Below, one piece after another: positions 31,711 through 40,153 of a stretch of 64,000 bases of DNA. Both the position numbers and the translations under genes were made by a program. Position 1 is the stretch's first letter; each line of letters starts with the position of its first letter. Where the stretch lies: the NCBI RefSeq assembly GCF_040605455.1, contig NZ_JBEXCV010000022.1, forward strand, positions 1 to 64,000, read 5' to 3'. The stretch is from Embleya sp040605455 (GTDB lineage Bacteria; Actinomycetota; Actinomycetes; Streptomycetales; Streptomycetaceae). The notes under the pieces are model-generated. The model did not search any database. It was not told the origin of the DNA and was given only the letters and a program-made list of their open reading frames with translations.

Positions 31711-33225
31711 CTAAACGTCCCCGAAAGACTTCTCGCGTTCGGTCAAGGATCTGCGGTCCACTTTGTCCATCCCTGTGAGCGGCAGCTCCGGAACGATCCG
31801 GATCGCTTCGGGGAGCTTGTGTGCGGACAGCCGCGAGGCCGCGAACTCGCGCAATGCGGCGAGTGACGGCTCGGATGCTGCACGTGACACCACGATCGCG
31901 ACGCCGATCTCGCCCATCACCCGACTGGGTCGAGGGACCACCGCCACCGAGGCCACGTCGGGATGGTCGAGCAGCACCGCTTCCACCTCCTGCGGATACA
32001 CGTTGTATCCGCCGCGGATGTACATCTCCGTCATCCGCCCGGTGATCCGCAGGCAGCCGGTCTCGTCGATCCGGCCGAGGTCGCCGGTGTGCAGCCGACC
32101 GTCGCCGTCGAGGGCGGCGCCGGCTTCGGGGTCGCGCCAGTAGCCCGCCATCACGGCGGGCGAGCGCAGGCAGATCTGCCCCTCTTCGCCGACCGGCAGG
32201 ACGGTGCCGGTCCGCGGGTGGCGGATCTCCAGTTCGGTGCCCGGTCGGGGACGGCCGACCGTGTGCAGCGCCTCCGAGTCGGGGGCGTCGAACGCGGTGA
32301 GCGTGCCCAACCCCCCGGACTCGGTGGACGAGTAGCGAATCGAGTAGCCCGCCCCGAATCGGGTCCGGGCCTCGTGCACGAGCGGGGCGGGGGACGGCCC
32401 GCCGCCGACGATCAGTCCGCGTACGTGGGTGAGGTCGTAGCGGTCGAACTCGGGTCGGCCGAGCAGGAGGGAGACCTGCGCGGCCACACCGCCGAGGTAG
32501 GGGATCCTCTCGCGGGCGACCAGGCGCAGTGCGTCCTGGGCCCGCCAGCGGCCGAGCAGGTGCAGGGTCGCGCCCATCTTGAGGTAGCCGGCCAGCTTGG
32601 TCATGAAGCCGACGTGCGGCAGGCCGGTGGCGATCAGTTGCGGACCGCCCTCGCCCCAGCGACCGCCGGTGTCCATCGCGGTGATCGCGGTGATCTGCCG
32701 AGACGTGAACAGGGCGCCCTTGGGGGTGCCCGTGGTGCCCGAGGTGAACACGACCGTCTCGGGCAGGTCCGGGTCCCGGTCTCCGGTCACCGGTGGCGCG
32801 GGCGGGATCTCGTCGCGCCGAAGTTCGGCCCAGACGTCGTGCGCGCCGGCGGCCGGAACGCAGCGGATGTGTTCGGGGCCGGTTGGGATGCCCTCTGCCA
32901 GGTCCTCGGTGGCCAGCACCAGGTCCGGCGCGGCCCGGTCCAGGATCGCGGCGCGCTCGGTGGGGGTGTAGCGCGGTCCCACGCCGGTGGTGATCGCGCC
33001 GAGCCGGGCCAACGCGGTGTAGGCGACCACATACTCGAGCCCGGACGGGAGCACGAGTGCGACCAGGTGGCCGGGCCGGACACCGCGCCGGGCCAGCCCG
33101 GCGGCGACCTGATCGGTCACCGCGTCCAGCCCGCCGTAGGTGAACCCGCTTCCGCCGTGCACGAGGGCCCGGCGCTCGGGAAAGCGTCGGGCGGCCTCAC
33201 GAAGCACCTGGGCGAGAACGGTCAC
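31711..33225 (-). CDS. Acyl-CoA synthetase (FadD family, AMP-forming)
   Basis: The 504-residue adenylate-forming enzyme has VVFTSGTTGTPKG (P-loop, about 170-182), YSSTESGG (about 300), LHTGDLGRIDETG (about 397), the hinge ITGRMTEMYIRGGYNVYP and a C-terminal Lys in PLTGMDKVDRR. It activates a carboxylic acid to acyl-CoA via acyl-AMP. It is less FadD3-like than the protein at 46994-48625 and may act on another steroid or fatty acid. GTG 33225 is preceded by AAGGGAC. It is divergent from a FadE gene and shares operator site 6. Confidence 0.9.
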   Translation of the reverse strand: MTVLAQVLREAARRFPERRALVHGGSGFTYGGLDAVTDQVAAGLARRGVRPGHLVALVLPSGLEYVVAYTALARLGAITTGVGPRYTPTERAAILDRAAPDLVLATEDLAEGIPTGPEHIRCVPAAGAHDVWAELRRDEIPPAPPVTGDRDPDLPETVVFTSGTTGTPKGALFTSRQITAITAMDTGGRWGEGGPQLIATGLPHVGFMTKLAGYLKMGATLHLLGRWRAQDALRLVARERIPYLGGVAAQVSLLLGRPEFDRYDLTHVRGLIVGGGPSPAPLVHEARTRFGAGYSIRYSSTESGGLGTLTAFDAPDSEALHTVGRPRPGTELEIRHPRTGTVLPVGEEGQICLRSPAVMAGYWRDPEAGAALDGDGRLHTGDLGRIDETGCLRITGRMTEMYIRGGYNVYPQEVEAVLLDHPDVASVAVVPRPSRVMGEIGVAIVVSRAASEPSLAALREFAASRLSAHKLPEAIRIVPELPLTGMDKVDRRSLTEREKSFGDV

Positions 33226-33345
33226 AACGGGTCCCTTCGGCCTGCGCGCGAAGTATCGGCGTGGGGGTGGTGTATGCCACACAACACGACACGCCCGGGG
33301 TAAGGCGACGTTTCGGAGGTGTGACGAAAGCAATGTTCCAAGGGT

Positions 33346-33360
33346 ATGACGGTGTGTCAG
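33346..33360. promoter_or_regulatory. Shared palindromic operator, site 6 (ATGACGGTGTGTCAG)
   Basis: TGAC and GTCA arms are conserved, with A instead of C at the first position. It is between the divergent fadD (start 33225) and fadE (start 33465) genes. Confidence 0.62.
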
Positions 33361-33464
33361 ATACTGGTGCTCGCGGGCTGCCGGATCGTCAATGGGGCCG
33401 ACCGGAACTCGGGTCGGGCAACCGTCCCGACCCGCACGACATGAGTGCCAAGGAGTTGCGGTAC

Positions 33465-34595
33465 GTGGACGTCGAGTTCAGCGATGAGCAGCAGGAGATC
33501 CGCAGAGCACTCCGGGACGTGTTCGACAAGCACAGCGACTCGCCCGCCGTCCGGGCGGTGATGGCGACCGAGACGGGCTACGACGCCACGGTGTGGCGGC
33601 GCGTGTGCGAACAGACCGGGCTGGCCGGTCTCGCGATTCCGGAGGAGTACGGCGGGGTCGGTTTCGGCTTCACCGAGTTGGTCGTGGCCCTGGAGGAGAT
33701 GGGCCGGTCGCTTTTCCCCTCACCGTTCCTGGCGTCGTCGGTGCTGACGGCGTACGCGCTCGTGCACGCGGGCGACGAGGGTGCGCGGGCCGATTACCTG
33801 CCGGGCATCGCGGCGGGCGGCACGCTCGGCGCGCTCGCGCTGGCCGAGCCGGGGCGTCGGGACGTGCGCGCGGTGGAGACGACCGCGCGGGCCGACGGCG
33901 ACGGGTGGCGCCTGGACGGCGTCAAGACGCACGTGATCGACGGCTTGATCGCGGATCTGATCGTGGTGGCGGCACGGGTCAATGGCGACCTCGCGTTGTT
34001 CACCGTGGACAAGGATGCCGCCGGGCTGACCCGGACGGCGCTGCCGACCCTGGACCAGACCCGCAAGCAGGCCCGGCTGACCTTCGCGGACACCCCCGCC
34101 AGGCTGCTGGGCACCCCCGGCGCGGACGCGGCCCTGGAGCGGGTCCTGGCGCTCGCCGAGATCGCGGTGGCCGCGGAGGCGGTCGGCGGTGCGGCGCGCT
34201 GCCTGGAGGCGACCGTCGAGTACACCAAGGGGCGGGTGCAGTTCGGCCGGCCGATCGGCTCGTTCCAGGCGATCAAGCACCGCTGCGCGGACCTGTATGT
34301 CGAGGTCGAGACGGCCCGTTCGGCGCTGTACTACGCGGCGTGGGCGGCCACGGAGGCGGAGGCGGCGGGACTTGCGACGCCCGGCGAACTGGCGGTGATG
34401 GCACCGCTGGCGATGACGACGGCGACCGCCGCGTACCGCCATGTCGCCGAGGAGATGATCCAACTGCACGGCGGCGTCGGCTTCACCTGGGAGTACGACT
34501 GCCATCTGTATCTGAAGCGGGCCATCACGTCCGCGCACCTGTTCGGTGACCGGGGTGCGCAGCGCGAGCGCATCGCGGAGTTGGCCGGGATCTAG
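33465..34595 (+). CDS. Acyl-CoA dehydrogenase (FadE family)
   Basis: The 376-residue product begins VDVEFSDEQQEIRRALRDVF at GTG 33465, chosen because AAGGAG (33450-33455) is correctly spaced; an ATG at 33441 would add 8 residues. It carries LAGLAIPEEYGGVGFGF, LALAEPGRRDVRAVE and the C-terminal HGGVGFTWEYDCHLYLKRA ending that many half-FadE subunits of steroid gene sets share. The classical catalytic GTxE ending is absent, so it may pair with another FadE. It stands alone and converges on the TetR gene with a hairpin between. Confidence 0.88.
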   Translation: MDVEFSDEQQEIRRALRDVFDKHSDSPAVRAVMATETGYDATVWRRVCEQTGLAGLAIPEEYGGVGFGFTELVVALEEMGRSLFPSPFLASSVLTAYALVHAGDEGARADYLPGIAAGGTLGALALAEPGRRDVRAVETTARADGDGWRLDGVKTHVIDGLIADLIVVAARVNGDLALFTVDKDAAGLTRTALPTLDQTRKQARLTFADTPARLLGTPGADAALERVLALAEIAVAAEAVGGAARCLEATVEYTKGRVQFGRPIGSFQAIKHRCADLYVEVETARSALYYAAWAATEAEAAGLATPGELAVMAPLAMTTATAAYRHVAEEMIQLHGGVGFTWEYDCHLYLKRAITSAHLFGDRGAQRERIAELAGI

Positions 34596-34611
34596 AAAGG
34601 CGTGTCCTCGA

Positions 34612-34645
34612 ACGCCGGACGGGCTCGATGTCGGCCGTCCGGCGT
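34612..34645. terminator. Bidirectional hairpin between FadE and TetR genes
   Basis: ACGCCGGACGG (34612-34622) pairs exactly with CCGTCCGGCGT (34635-34645). It is between the convergent stops at 34595 and 34662. Its core CGCCGGACGGGCT resembles the dispersed repeat family. Confidence 0.8.
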
Positions 34646-34661
34646 CCGGGGCAGGGTGGTG

Positions 34662-35312
34662 CTAACGCGTCGGGGGCTTCTTCCCCGTGACACCCATGAA
34701 GACCAGCGTGGACAGCGCCGGACGGACGTCCTTCATCTTGATGTTCCAGGATTCGAAGCCCTTCTGGTGCCCGGCCACCGCCGCCAGCATCGCGACGAGG
34801 GTGCCCGCCATGGCGTTCGGCTGCACCTCGTCGCCGACCTTGCCCTTGGCCTGCATGTTCTCGATGGCCTCGGTGAGCGAGCCGGTGACCGCCGTCAGAA
34901 TCTTCTGACGCACCTTGTAGAAGCGCTTGTCGCCCTCGGCCGAGGCCAGGTCGACGACGCGAAGGATCGGCTCGTAGTCCCGCCAGAATTCGAGGAAGCC
35001 GTCGGCCAGGGCCTCGGCGGCGGCGAAGCCGCCCTTGCCGGCCCAGTTCTGGTCCTCGGCGAGAGTCTTCAGACGCTGGCCGTCCTTGGCCATGTCGTTC
35101 GCGATTTCGAGGATCGCACTCTCGACGTCCTGAAAGTACTGGTAGAAGGTGGCGGGAGAGGTGCCTGCCATACGGGCGACGTCGATGACCTTGACGTCCC
35201 GGTACGGAGACGTGTCGAGCATCTCGCGGAGGCAGTCGAGCAGCTTTTGCCGCGTCGCCTGTCCGCGTCGCCCGGCGACGCGGCCGTCGACGGTGCGAAC
35301 TTGTCCTGTCAT
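34662..35312 (-). CDS. TetR-family regulator, candidate master repressor of the catabolic regulon
   Basis: The 216-residue TetR protein has the N-terminal HTH in TRQKLLDCLREMLDTSPYRD and VARMAGTSPATFYQYFQDVE (recognition helix about 48-58), and a C-terminal ligand domain (about 75-205: EFWRDYEPILRVVDLASAEG). The start is ATG 35312. Only 4 bp separate it from the SDR stop (35317), so it is co-transcribed with that gene from the promoter bearing operator site 7. TetR repressors bind 15-17 bp palindromes and are often autoregulated. As the only TetR gene in the window, surrounded by the twelve sites, it is the best candidate ligand-sensing repressor (probably CoA-thioester-responsive; inference). 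Its sequence does not resemble the KstR2 protein I remember. Confidence 0.85.
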   Translation of the reverse strand: MTGQVRTVDGRVAGRRGQATRQKLLDCLREMLDTSPYRDVKVIDVARMAGTSPATFYQYFQDVESAILEIANDMAKDGQRLKTLAEDQNWAGKGGFAAAEALADGFLEFWRDYEPILRVVDLASAEGDKRFYKVRQKILTAVTGSLTEAIENMQAKGKVGDEVQPNAMAGTLVAMLAAVAGHQKGFESWNIKMKDVRPALSTLVFMGVTGKKPPTR

Positions 35313-35316
35313 GCCG

Positions 35317-36120
35317 TCAGTTTACGGGCGCATGATCGGTCTCGCTGTCCGCCGCACGGAGGAAAGCGGGCATTTCCCCGCCACCGTGCATGAGCAGTTC
35401 CGCTCCGCTGACGTACCGTGACATCGGCGACGCGAGGAACAGGCACACGTCCGCGACGTCCGAGGGGTCCGCCATCCGACCGAGCGGAATCGTGTCCGCC
35501 ACACGCTGCACGCCCGCCTCGTCCCCGTAGTGCAGGTGCGCCTGTTCGGTCCGGACCAGGCCCACGATCACGGAGTTGAGCCGGATCTTCGGTGCCCATT
35601 CGACGGCCAGCGAGCGAGTGAGCGAGTTCATTCCGGCCTTGGCCGCGCCGTAGGCCGCGGTGCCCGGCGAGGGGCGCACGCCGCTCACGCTGGAGATGTT
35701 CACGATCACCCCGCCGGTTTCTTGACGGTGCATCAAGCGGTGGGCGGCCTGCGCGAAATACAGCGGGCCGAGCAGGTTCAGTTCGATGATCGCCTTGGAG
35801 AACCGCGGCGACGCGGTGGCCGCGTCGGTCTGCGGCGCGCCGCCCGCGTTGTTCACCAGCACATCCAGCCGGCCGAAGCGTTCCTCGACGAACTCCACGG
35901 CGGCGAAGGCCGTGTCGGGGTCGCGCACGTCCGCGGGGGTGTACAGCGCGGTGCGTGCGCCGGCCGTGGGCAGCGTCTCCGGCTCGCGGCGTGAACACAC
36001 CACCACGTCGGCGCCGGCCGCCAGAAAACGCTCGCTGATGCCCCGTCCGATGCCCTTGCCGCCACCGGTGACGAGTACGACGCGTCCGCTCATGTCGAGC
36101 GGGTTGGGCAAGGACGTCAT
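35317..36120 (-). CDS. Short-chain dehydrogenase (Rv3549c-like)
   Basis: The 267-residue SDR has VVLVTGGGKGIGRGISERF (cofactor motif), LVNNAGGAPQT, catalytic Ser in NISSVSGVRPS and YGAAKAGMNSLTRSLA. Its place, divergent from echA20 followed by ipdA-ipdB-ipdC, equals the position of Rv3549c/Rv3548c in Mycobacterium tuberculosis. It would oxidise or reduce a hydroxyl/keto group in ring C/D degradation. The TetR gene follows after 4 bp. It ends with a basic/acidic tail (SETDHAPVN). Confidence 0.86.
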   Translation of the reverse strand: MTSLPNPLDMSGRVVLVTGGGKGIGRGISERFLAAGADVVVCSRREPETLPTAGARTALYTPADVRDPDTAFAAVEFVEERFGRLDVLVNNAGGAPQTDAATASPRFSKAIIELNLLGPLYFAQAAHRLMHRQETGGVIVNISSVSGVRPSPGTAAYGAAKAGMNSLTRSLAVEWAPKIRLNSVIVGLVRTEQAHLHYGDEAGVQRVADTIPLGRMADPSDVADVCLFLASPMSRYVSGAELLMHGGGEMPAFLRAADSETDHAPVN

Positions 36121-36209
36121 GGCCTGCTCCTGACGGGCTGCGGTGTCGTGGGCGCCACGCTCGCTTCGTCTGGCGTGGGTCGCTCGGGGTCAACTATGGT
36201 GGCAGAAAT

Positions 36210-36224
36210 CTGACGATCAGTCAG
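36210..36224. promoter_or_regulatory. Shared palindromic operator, site 7 (CTGACGATCAGTCAG)
   Basis: Perfect 5-bp arms; it lies between the divergent SDR-TetR operon (start 36120) and echA20-ipdA-ipdB-ipdC (start 36336). It is the site that would autoregulate the TetR gene. Confidence 0.75.
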
Positions 36225-36335
36225 ATCGGGTGGTGATGTGCCTCTCACGACCGGACGGCCGCGTCGGCCGCACCCGCCGGTACATGGGACGTCGCCGGCC
36301 GATCCGACGCACGCGGCCGAATGGATCTGGTTGCC

Positions 36336-37094
36336 ATGGCTATCCGTTACGAGGTGCGTGAGGGCATCGCCGAGGTGGTGCTGGACGCACCCCCCGTCAA
36401 CGCGCTCACCGTCGCCGGTTGGTTCGAGCTCGCGGACCGACTCCGCGACGCGAGCCGCGACCCGCAGGTCCGGGCCGTGGTGCTCCGGGCCGAGGGTCGC
36501 GGCTTCAACGCCGGCGTGGACATCAAGGAGATGTCGAATACCGAGGGCTTCGACGCGCTGGTCGCGGCCAACAAGGGCTGCTTCGACGCGTTCGCCGCGG
36601 TGTACGACTGCGAGGTGCCGGTCATCGCCGCGGTGCACGGGTTCTGCGTCGGCGGCGGGATCGGTCTGGTCGGCAACGCGGACATCATCGTCGCGTCGCA
36701 CGACGCGTTCTTCGGCCTGCCCGAGGTGGACCGCGGCGCGCTCGGCGCGGCCACCCACCTGGCCCGGCTGGTTCCGCAACACCGGATGCGACAGATGGTC
36801 TACACGTCGGAGAACGCCCCCGCGGCCGAACTCCACGCGTACGGCTCGATCTACAAGCTGGTGGACCGGGACAAGCTGGTCGAGACCGCGTTCGAGGTGG
36901 CTCGCGCCATCGCCGCGAAGAGCCCGACCGTCATCCGCGCCGCGAAGGCGTCGCTGAACGGCATCGACCCGGTCGACGTCAAGCGCTCGTACCGCTACGA
37001 GCAGGGCTTCACGTTCGAACTGAACCTGACCGGCGTGTCGGACGAACTGCGCGACGCCTTCACCGAGGGCCGCGAAGCGGACACCTCCAAGTGA
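36336..37094 (+). CDS. echA20: EchA20-like ring hydrolase (crotonase family)
   Basis: The 252-residue crotonase starts MAIRYEVREGIAEVVLDAPP and contains VNALTVAGWFELADRL, GRGFNAGVDIKEMSNTEGF, HGFCVGGGIGLVGNADII and FFGLPEVDRGALGAATHL. These stretches closely recall mycobacterial EchA20 (Rv3550), which opens steroid ring D by hydrolysis rather than hydrating an enoyl group. The order echA20-ipdA-ipdB-ipdC is the same as in M. tuberculosis. Start ATG 36336 was chosen; ATG 36321 would add 5 residues and neither has a strong ribosome site. A partial copy of its 3' end lies just after the stop (37147-37180). Confidence 0.88.
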   Translation: MAIRYEVREGIAEVVLDAPPVNALTVAGWFELADRLRDASRDPQVRAVVLRAEGRGFNAGVDIKEMSNTEGFDALVAANKGCFDAFAAVYDCEVPVIAAVHGFCVGGGIGLVGNADIIVASHDAFFGLPEVDRGALGAATHLARLVPQHRMRQMVYTSENAPAAELHAYGSIYKLVDRDKLVETAFEVARAIAAKSPTVIRAAKASLNGIDPVDVKRSYRYEQGFTFELNLTGVSDELRDAFTEGREADTSK

Positions 37095-37180
37095 GCGCCA
37101 CCGCCTCCCTGCCGGGGGTCCGGGGGTTGCCCCCGGGCGAGCACAGTACCGAGGGCCGCGAAGCGGGCACCCTCAAGTGA
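37062..37180 (+). repeat. Duplicated 3' end of echA20
   Basis: The last bases of echA20, ACCGAGGGCCGCGAAGCG (37062-37079) through AAGTGA, are repeated at 37148-37180 with a few changes, including a second CAAGTGA. The copy encodes the same TEGREA tail. It lies inside the 122-bp gap before ipdA. Confidence 0.7.
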
Positions 37181-37216
37181 TGCGGACACCTCGAAGCAGA
37201 GACGGAGCAACCATCC

Positions 37217-38086
37217 ATGGCTGACAAGCGCATGACGCCCGATCAGGTCGTCGCACAGCTCTCCGACGGGATGACCGTCGGCATCGGCGGGTGGGGTTCG
37301 CGGCGCAAGCCGATGGCCCTGGTCCGGGCCATCCTGCGATCCGACCTCAAGGATCTGACGGTCGTCTCCTACGGCGGCCCCGACGTCGGGCTGCTGGCCC
37401 GGGCCGGCAAGGCGAGCAAACTCGTCTACGCGTTCGTGTCGCTCGACTCGATCCCGCTGGAGCCCAACTTCCGCCACGTCCGGGAGAACGGCCTGGTCGA
37501 GGCGGTGGAGTACGACGAGGGCATGTTCCTCACCGGCCTGCGCGCCGCCGCCCAGCGGCTGCCGTTCCTGCCCACCCGCGCGGGTCTGGGCTCGGACATC
37601 CTCAAGGTCTCGCCGCACCTGAAGACGATCGAATCGCCGTACGGTGACGAGACGTTGGTCGCGATGCCGGCCCTGAACCTGGACGTCGCGCTGATCCACG
37701 CGAATGTCGCCGACGAGCGCGGCAATGCCGCGCTGACCGGCCCGGACCAGTTCATGGACGACCTGTTCTGCCTCGCGGCCGAGAAGGCGTACGTCTCGGC
37801 CGAGCGCATCGTGCCGAGCGAGGAACTGCTCAAGGCGGCCGGTTGCGTGCACACGCTGACCGTGCACCGGTACATGACGCACGGCGTGGTCGAGGCGCCG
37901 AACGGCGCGCACTTCACCGAGTGCCCGCCGGAGTACGGCCGGGACGAGGCGTTCCAGAAGGCGTATGTCACCGCTGCCGCCGACCCCGAGGCATGGGCCG
38001 CGTTCGAGCAGCGATTCCTCAAGGTCGAGAGCGAAGCGGCATACCAGGCCGCCGTCGAGGAGTTCAAGAAGGAGACGGCCAAGTGA
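37217..38086 (+). CDS. ipdA: IpdA, alpha subunit of steroid ring C hydrolase (CoA-transferase fold)
   Basis: The 289-residue product is a class I CoA-transferase alpha subunit: DGMTVGIGGWGSRRKPMALV, then VSYGGPDVGLLARAGK, GLGSDILKVSPHLKTIESPY and HANVADERGNAALTGPDQF. It matches mycobacterial IpdA in length (about 290) and layout. IpdAB uses the CoA-transferase fold to hydrolyse the ring C ketone of COCHEA-CoA, opening the last steroid ring; it does not transfer CoA. It overlaps ipdB by GTGA (38083-38086). An upstream GGAG (37204-37207) is the ribosome site. Confidence 0.9.
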   Translation: MADKRMTPDQVVAQLSDGMTVGIGGWGSRRKPMALVRAILRSDLKDLTVVSYGGPDVGLLARAGKASKLVYAFVSLDSIPLEPNFRHVRENGLVEAVEYDEGMFLTGLRAAAQRLPFLPTRAGLGSDILKVSPHLKTIESPYGDETLVAMPALNLDVALIHANVADERGNAALTGPDQFMDDLFCLAAEKAYVSAERIVPSEELLKAAGCVHTLTVHRYMTHGVVEAPNGAHFTECPPEYGRDEAFQKAYVTAAADPEAWAAFEQRFLKVESEAAYQAAVEEFKKETAK

Positions 38087-38853
38087 CCGAGACCCTGACC
38101 GAGGCCACCCGGGCCGACGTGTGCGTCGCCGCCGTCGCGGACTGCTTCCGCGGCGACGGCGAGATCATCGGCAGCCCCATGGGTGCCGTGCCCACGATCG
38201 GCGCCCGGCTGGCCCGTGCGACGTTCGAGCCGGACCTGATGCTCTCCAACGGGGAGTCGTATTTCTTCGAGGGCGACGCCCGACTGGGCGCCCGACCCGA
38301 CGAGTTCGCCGTGGTCGGCTGGATTCCCTACCGCCAGGTGCTGGACGTGCTCGCCTCGGGTCGGCGGCACGTGATGATGGGCCCGGTGCAGATCGACGCA
38401 CACGGCAACGCCAACATCTCCGCGATCGGCGACTGGGCCAAACCCAAGCGCCAGGTGCTGGGCTCGCGCGGCGGGCCGGGCAACACGATCAACCACACCA
38501 CCAGCTACTGGATCCCCAAGCACTCGGCGCGCGTGCTCACGCCGAAGGTGGACATGGTCTCCTGCGTCGGGTACGACCGGGCCGCCGCGGTGGGCTCGGC
38601 CGGACGCTTCCACGAGGTCCGACGGGTCGTCACCAACCTGTGTGTGCTCGACTTCGAGACCGAGGCGAAGGTCATGCGGCTGCGCTCGCTGCACCCGGGC
38701 GTCACCGTCGAGGAGGTCGTCGAGGCGACCGGCTTCGAGCTGGTGATCCCGGCCGACGTGCCGACCTCGCGGGTGCCCTCGGGCGAGGAACTGCGGATCA
38801 TCCGGGACGTCCTGGACCCGCGCGGGATGCGGCTGCGCGAGGTGCCCGCGTGA
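38083..38853 (+). CDS. ipdB: IpdB, beta subunit of steroid ring C hydrolase
   Basis: The 256-residue partner starts at GTG 38083. It has FRGDGEIIGSPMGAVPTIGA, LSNGESYFFEGDARLG (the Glu in this stretch corresponds to the catalytic Glu region of the family), GPVQIDAHGNANISAIGDWA and GSRGGPGNTINHTTSYWIP. Both subunits are needed for ring opening in the known system. Its stop overlaps the ipdC start (GTGA, 38850-38853), so all three are translated together. Confidence 0.9.
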   Translation: MTETLTEATRADVCVAAVADCFRGDGEIIGSPMGAVPTIGARLARATFEPDLMLSNGESYFFEGDARLGARPDEFAVVGWIPYRQVLDVLASGRRHVMMGPVQIDAHGNANISAIGDWAKPKRQVLGSRGGPGNTINHTTSYWIPKHSARVLTPKVDMVSCVGYDRAAAVGSAGRFHEVRRVVTNLCVLDFETEAKVMRLRSLHPGVTVEEVVEATGFELVIPADVPTSRVPSGEELRIIRDVLDPRGMRLREVPA

Positions 38854-39944
38854 CCGGCGCCGAGGGCGGGTTGCACCCGGCGCTGCGCAACGGGTTCACC
38901 GAGAAGTTCGGCGTCGACTACCCGATCGTGCAGACCGGCATGGGCTACGTGTCCTACCCCAGGCTGGTCGCGGCCACCGCCGAGGCCGGCGGTCTGGGCA
39001 TCCTGGCCTCGGCCACGATGACCTACGACGAACTGGTCGCGGCGATCGCGGCGGTGAAGAAGAGCACCACCAAGGCGTTCGCGGTCAACCTGCGCGCGGA
39101 CGCACCGGACGCGGCCGAGCGGATCGACCTGATGGGCCGCGAGGGCATCGGGGTCGCCTCGTTCGCACAGGCGCCGAAGAAGGACCTGATCAAGCGCGCG
39201 CACGACCTGGGCATGCTGGTGGTGCCATCGATCGGCGCCAAGCGGCACGCGCAGAAGGTCGCCGAGTGGGGCGTCGATGGTGTGATCGTGCAGGGCGGCG
39301 AGGGCGGCGGGCACACCGGCTCGATCCCGACCACGCTGCTGCTGCCGCAGGTGACCGACGTACTGCGCGGCAGCGACGTCACGGTGATCGCGGCCGGCGG
39401 CTTCTTCGACGGGCGCGGTCTGGTCGCCGCGCTGGCGTACGGCGCGGACGCGATCGCGATGGGCACCCGCTTCCTGCTCACCTCGGACAGCCCGGTGGGC
39501 AACGCGGTCAAGGACGTCTATCTCGCCACGGATGTCAACGGCACGGTCGTGTCCAAGGAGGTCGACGGCGTCCCGCACCGGGTGCTGGCCACCGACTTCG
39601 TCAAGAGGCTCGAACAGCGCTCCGTGGTCGCCCGCTATCCGCGCTCGATCGCCAACGCGCTGAGGTTCCAAAAGCTCAGCGGGACCAAGCTCACCGACAT
39701 GGTCCGCGAGGGCTTGGCGATGAAGAAGTCGCAGGGGCTGAGCTGGCCGCAGGTGCTGATGGCGGCGAACACCCCGATGTTGCTCAAGGCCGCGATGGTG
39801 GACGGGCGTCCGGACCTGGGTGTGATGGCCTCGGGCCAGGTGGTCGGCGTGATCGAGGACCTGCCCTCGTGCGCCGAGCTGATCACCCGGATCACCGAGC
39901 AGGCCAGTGGGATCCTCCACGACCTGGAGTCCGCCCGGGTCTGA
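38850..39944 (+). CDS. ipdC: IpdC, NADH/FMN-dependent reductase (nitronate monooxygenase fold)
   Basis: The 364-residue TIM-barrel flavoprotein begins at GTG 38850 and includes YPIVQTGMGYVSYPRLVAAT, GLGILASATMTYDEL, QGGEGGGHTGSIPTTLLLP (FMN phosphate region) and AAGGFFDGRGLVAALAYGAD. The family is annotated as nitronate monooxygenase, but in this position IpdC acts in ring C/D steroid breakdown, most likely reducing a double bond formed after the IpdF step. It ends the four-gene operon; a hairpin follows. Confidence 0.88.
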   Translation: MTGAEGGLHPALRNGFTEKFGVDYPIVQTGMGYVSYPRLVAATAEAGGLGILASATMTYDELVAAIAAVKKSTTKAFAVNLRADAPDAAERIDLMGREGIGVASFAQAPKKDLIKRAHDLGMLVVPSIGAKRHAQKVAEWGVDGVIVQGGEGGGHTGSIPTTLLLPQVTDVLRGSDVTVIAAGGFFDGRGLVAALAYGADAIAMGTRFLLTSDSPVGNAVKDVYLATDVNGTVVSKEVDGVPHRVLATDFVKRLEQRSVVARYPRSIANALRFQKLSGTKLTDMVREGLAMKKSQGLSWPQVLMAANTPMLLKAAMVDGRPDLGVMASGQVVGVIEDLPSCAELITRITEQASGILHDLESARV

Positions 39945-39965
39945 CCGCTCCGCGCCTTACCCGAA

Positions 39966-39998
39966 CGCCGGCATCGCCCCTTCCGGGCGGTGCCGGCG
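39966..39998 (+). terminator. Terminator after ipdC
   Basis: CGCCGGCATCGCCC (39966-39979) pairs with GGGCGGTGCCGGCG (39985-39998), one G-T pair, around a 5-nt loop. It separates the ipd operon from the MMPL gene. Confidence 0.75.
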
Positions 39999-40153
39999 CC
40001 GCGTCCGCGCCGGGTCCCCGCTGCGTCCGCACGCACCCGAGGGGTGGGGCTGGACCCACCCCTGATCGGGGGTTCGACGCAGTGTTCCGCGACCGTCGCG
40101 CCGACAGACTCGAACTGTCAGCGGGACACAGTGGATCACGAGGGGACCTGACG

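Noticed and set aside
35307..35321. CTGTCATGCCGTCAG at the TetR start as a thirteenth operator
   Set aside because: The left arm has a mismatch at a key position (CTGTC), and it overlaps the TetR start codon downstream of the SDR gene in the same operon, not a promoter. Coincidental similarity is likely.
36238..36957. Plus-strand frame overlapping echA20 from 36238
   Set aside because: It reads as Arg/Ser/Pro-rich sequence in the wrong codon position; echA20 in the other frame has clear crotonase motifs.
40103..40119. GACAG/CTGTC inverted repeat before the MMPL gene as a member of the shared operator family
   Set aside because: Arms are only 5 bp, the spacer is 7 nt and the arm order is inverted relative to the consensus, so it does not fit.
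39266..40144. A plus-strand extension of the MMPL frame upstream to 39266
   Set aside because: It overlaps ipdC in another frame and reads as Arg/Gly-rich filler. The MMPL protein starts naturally at ATG 40154 with a ribosome site.
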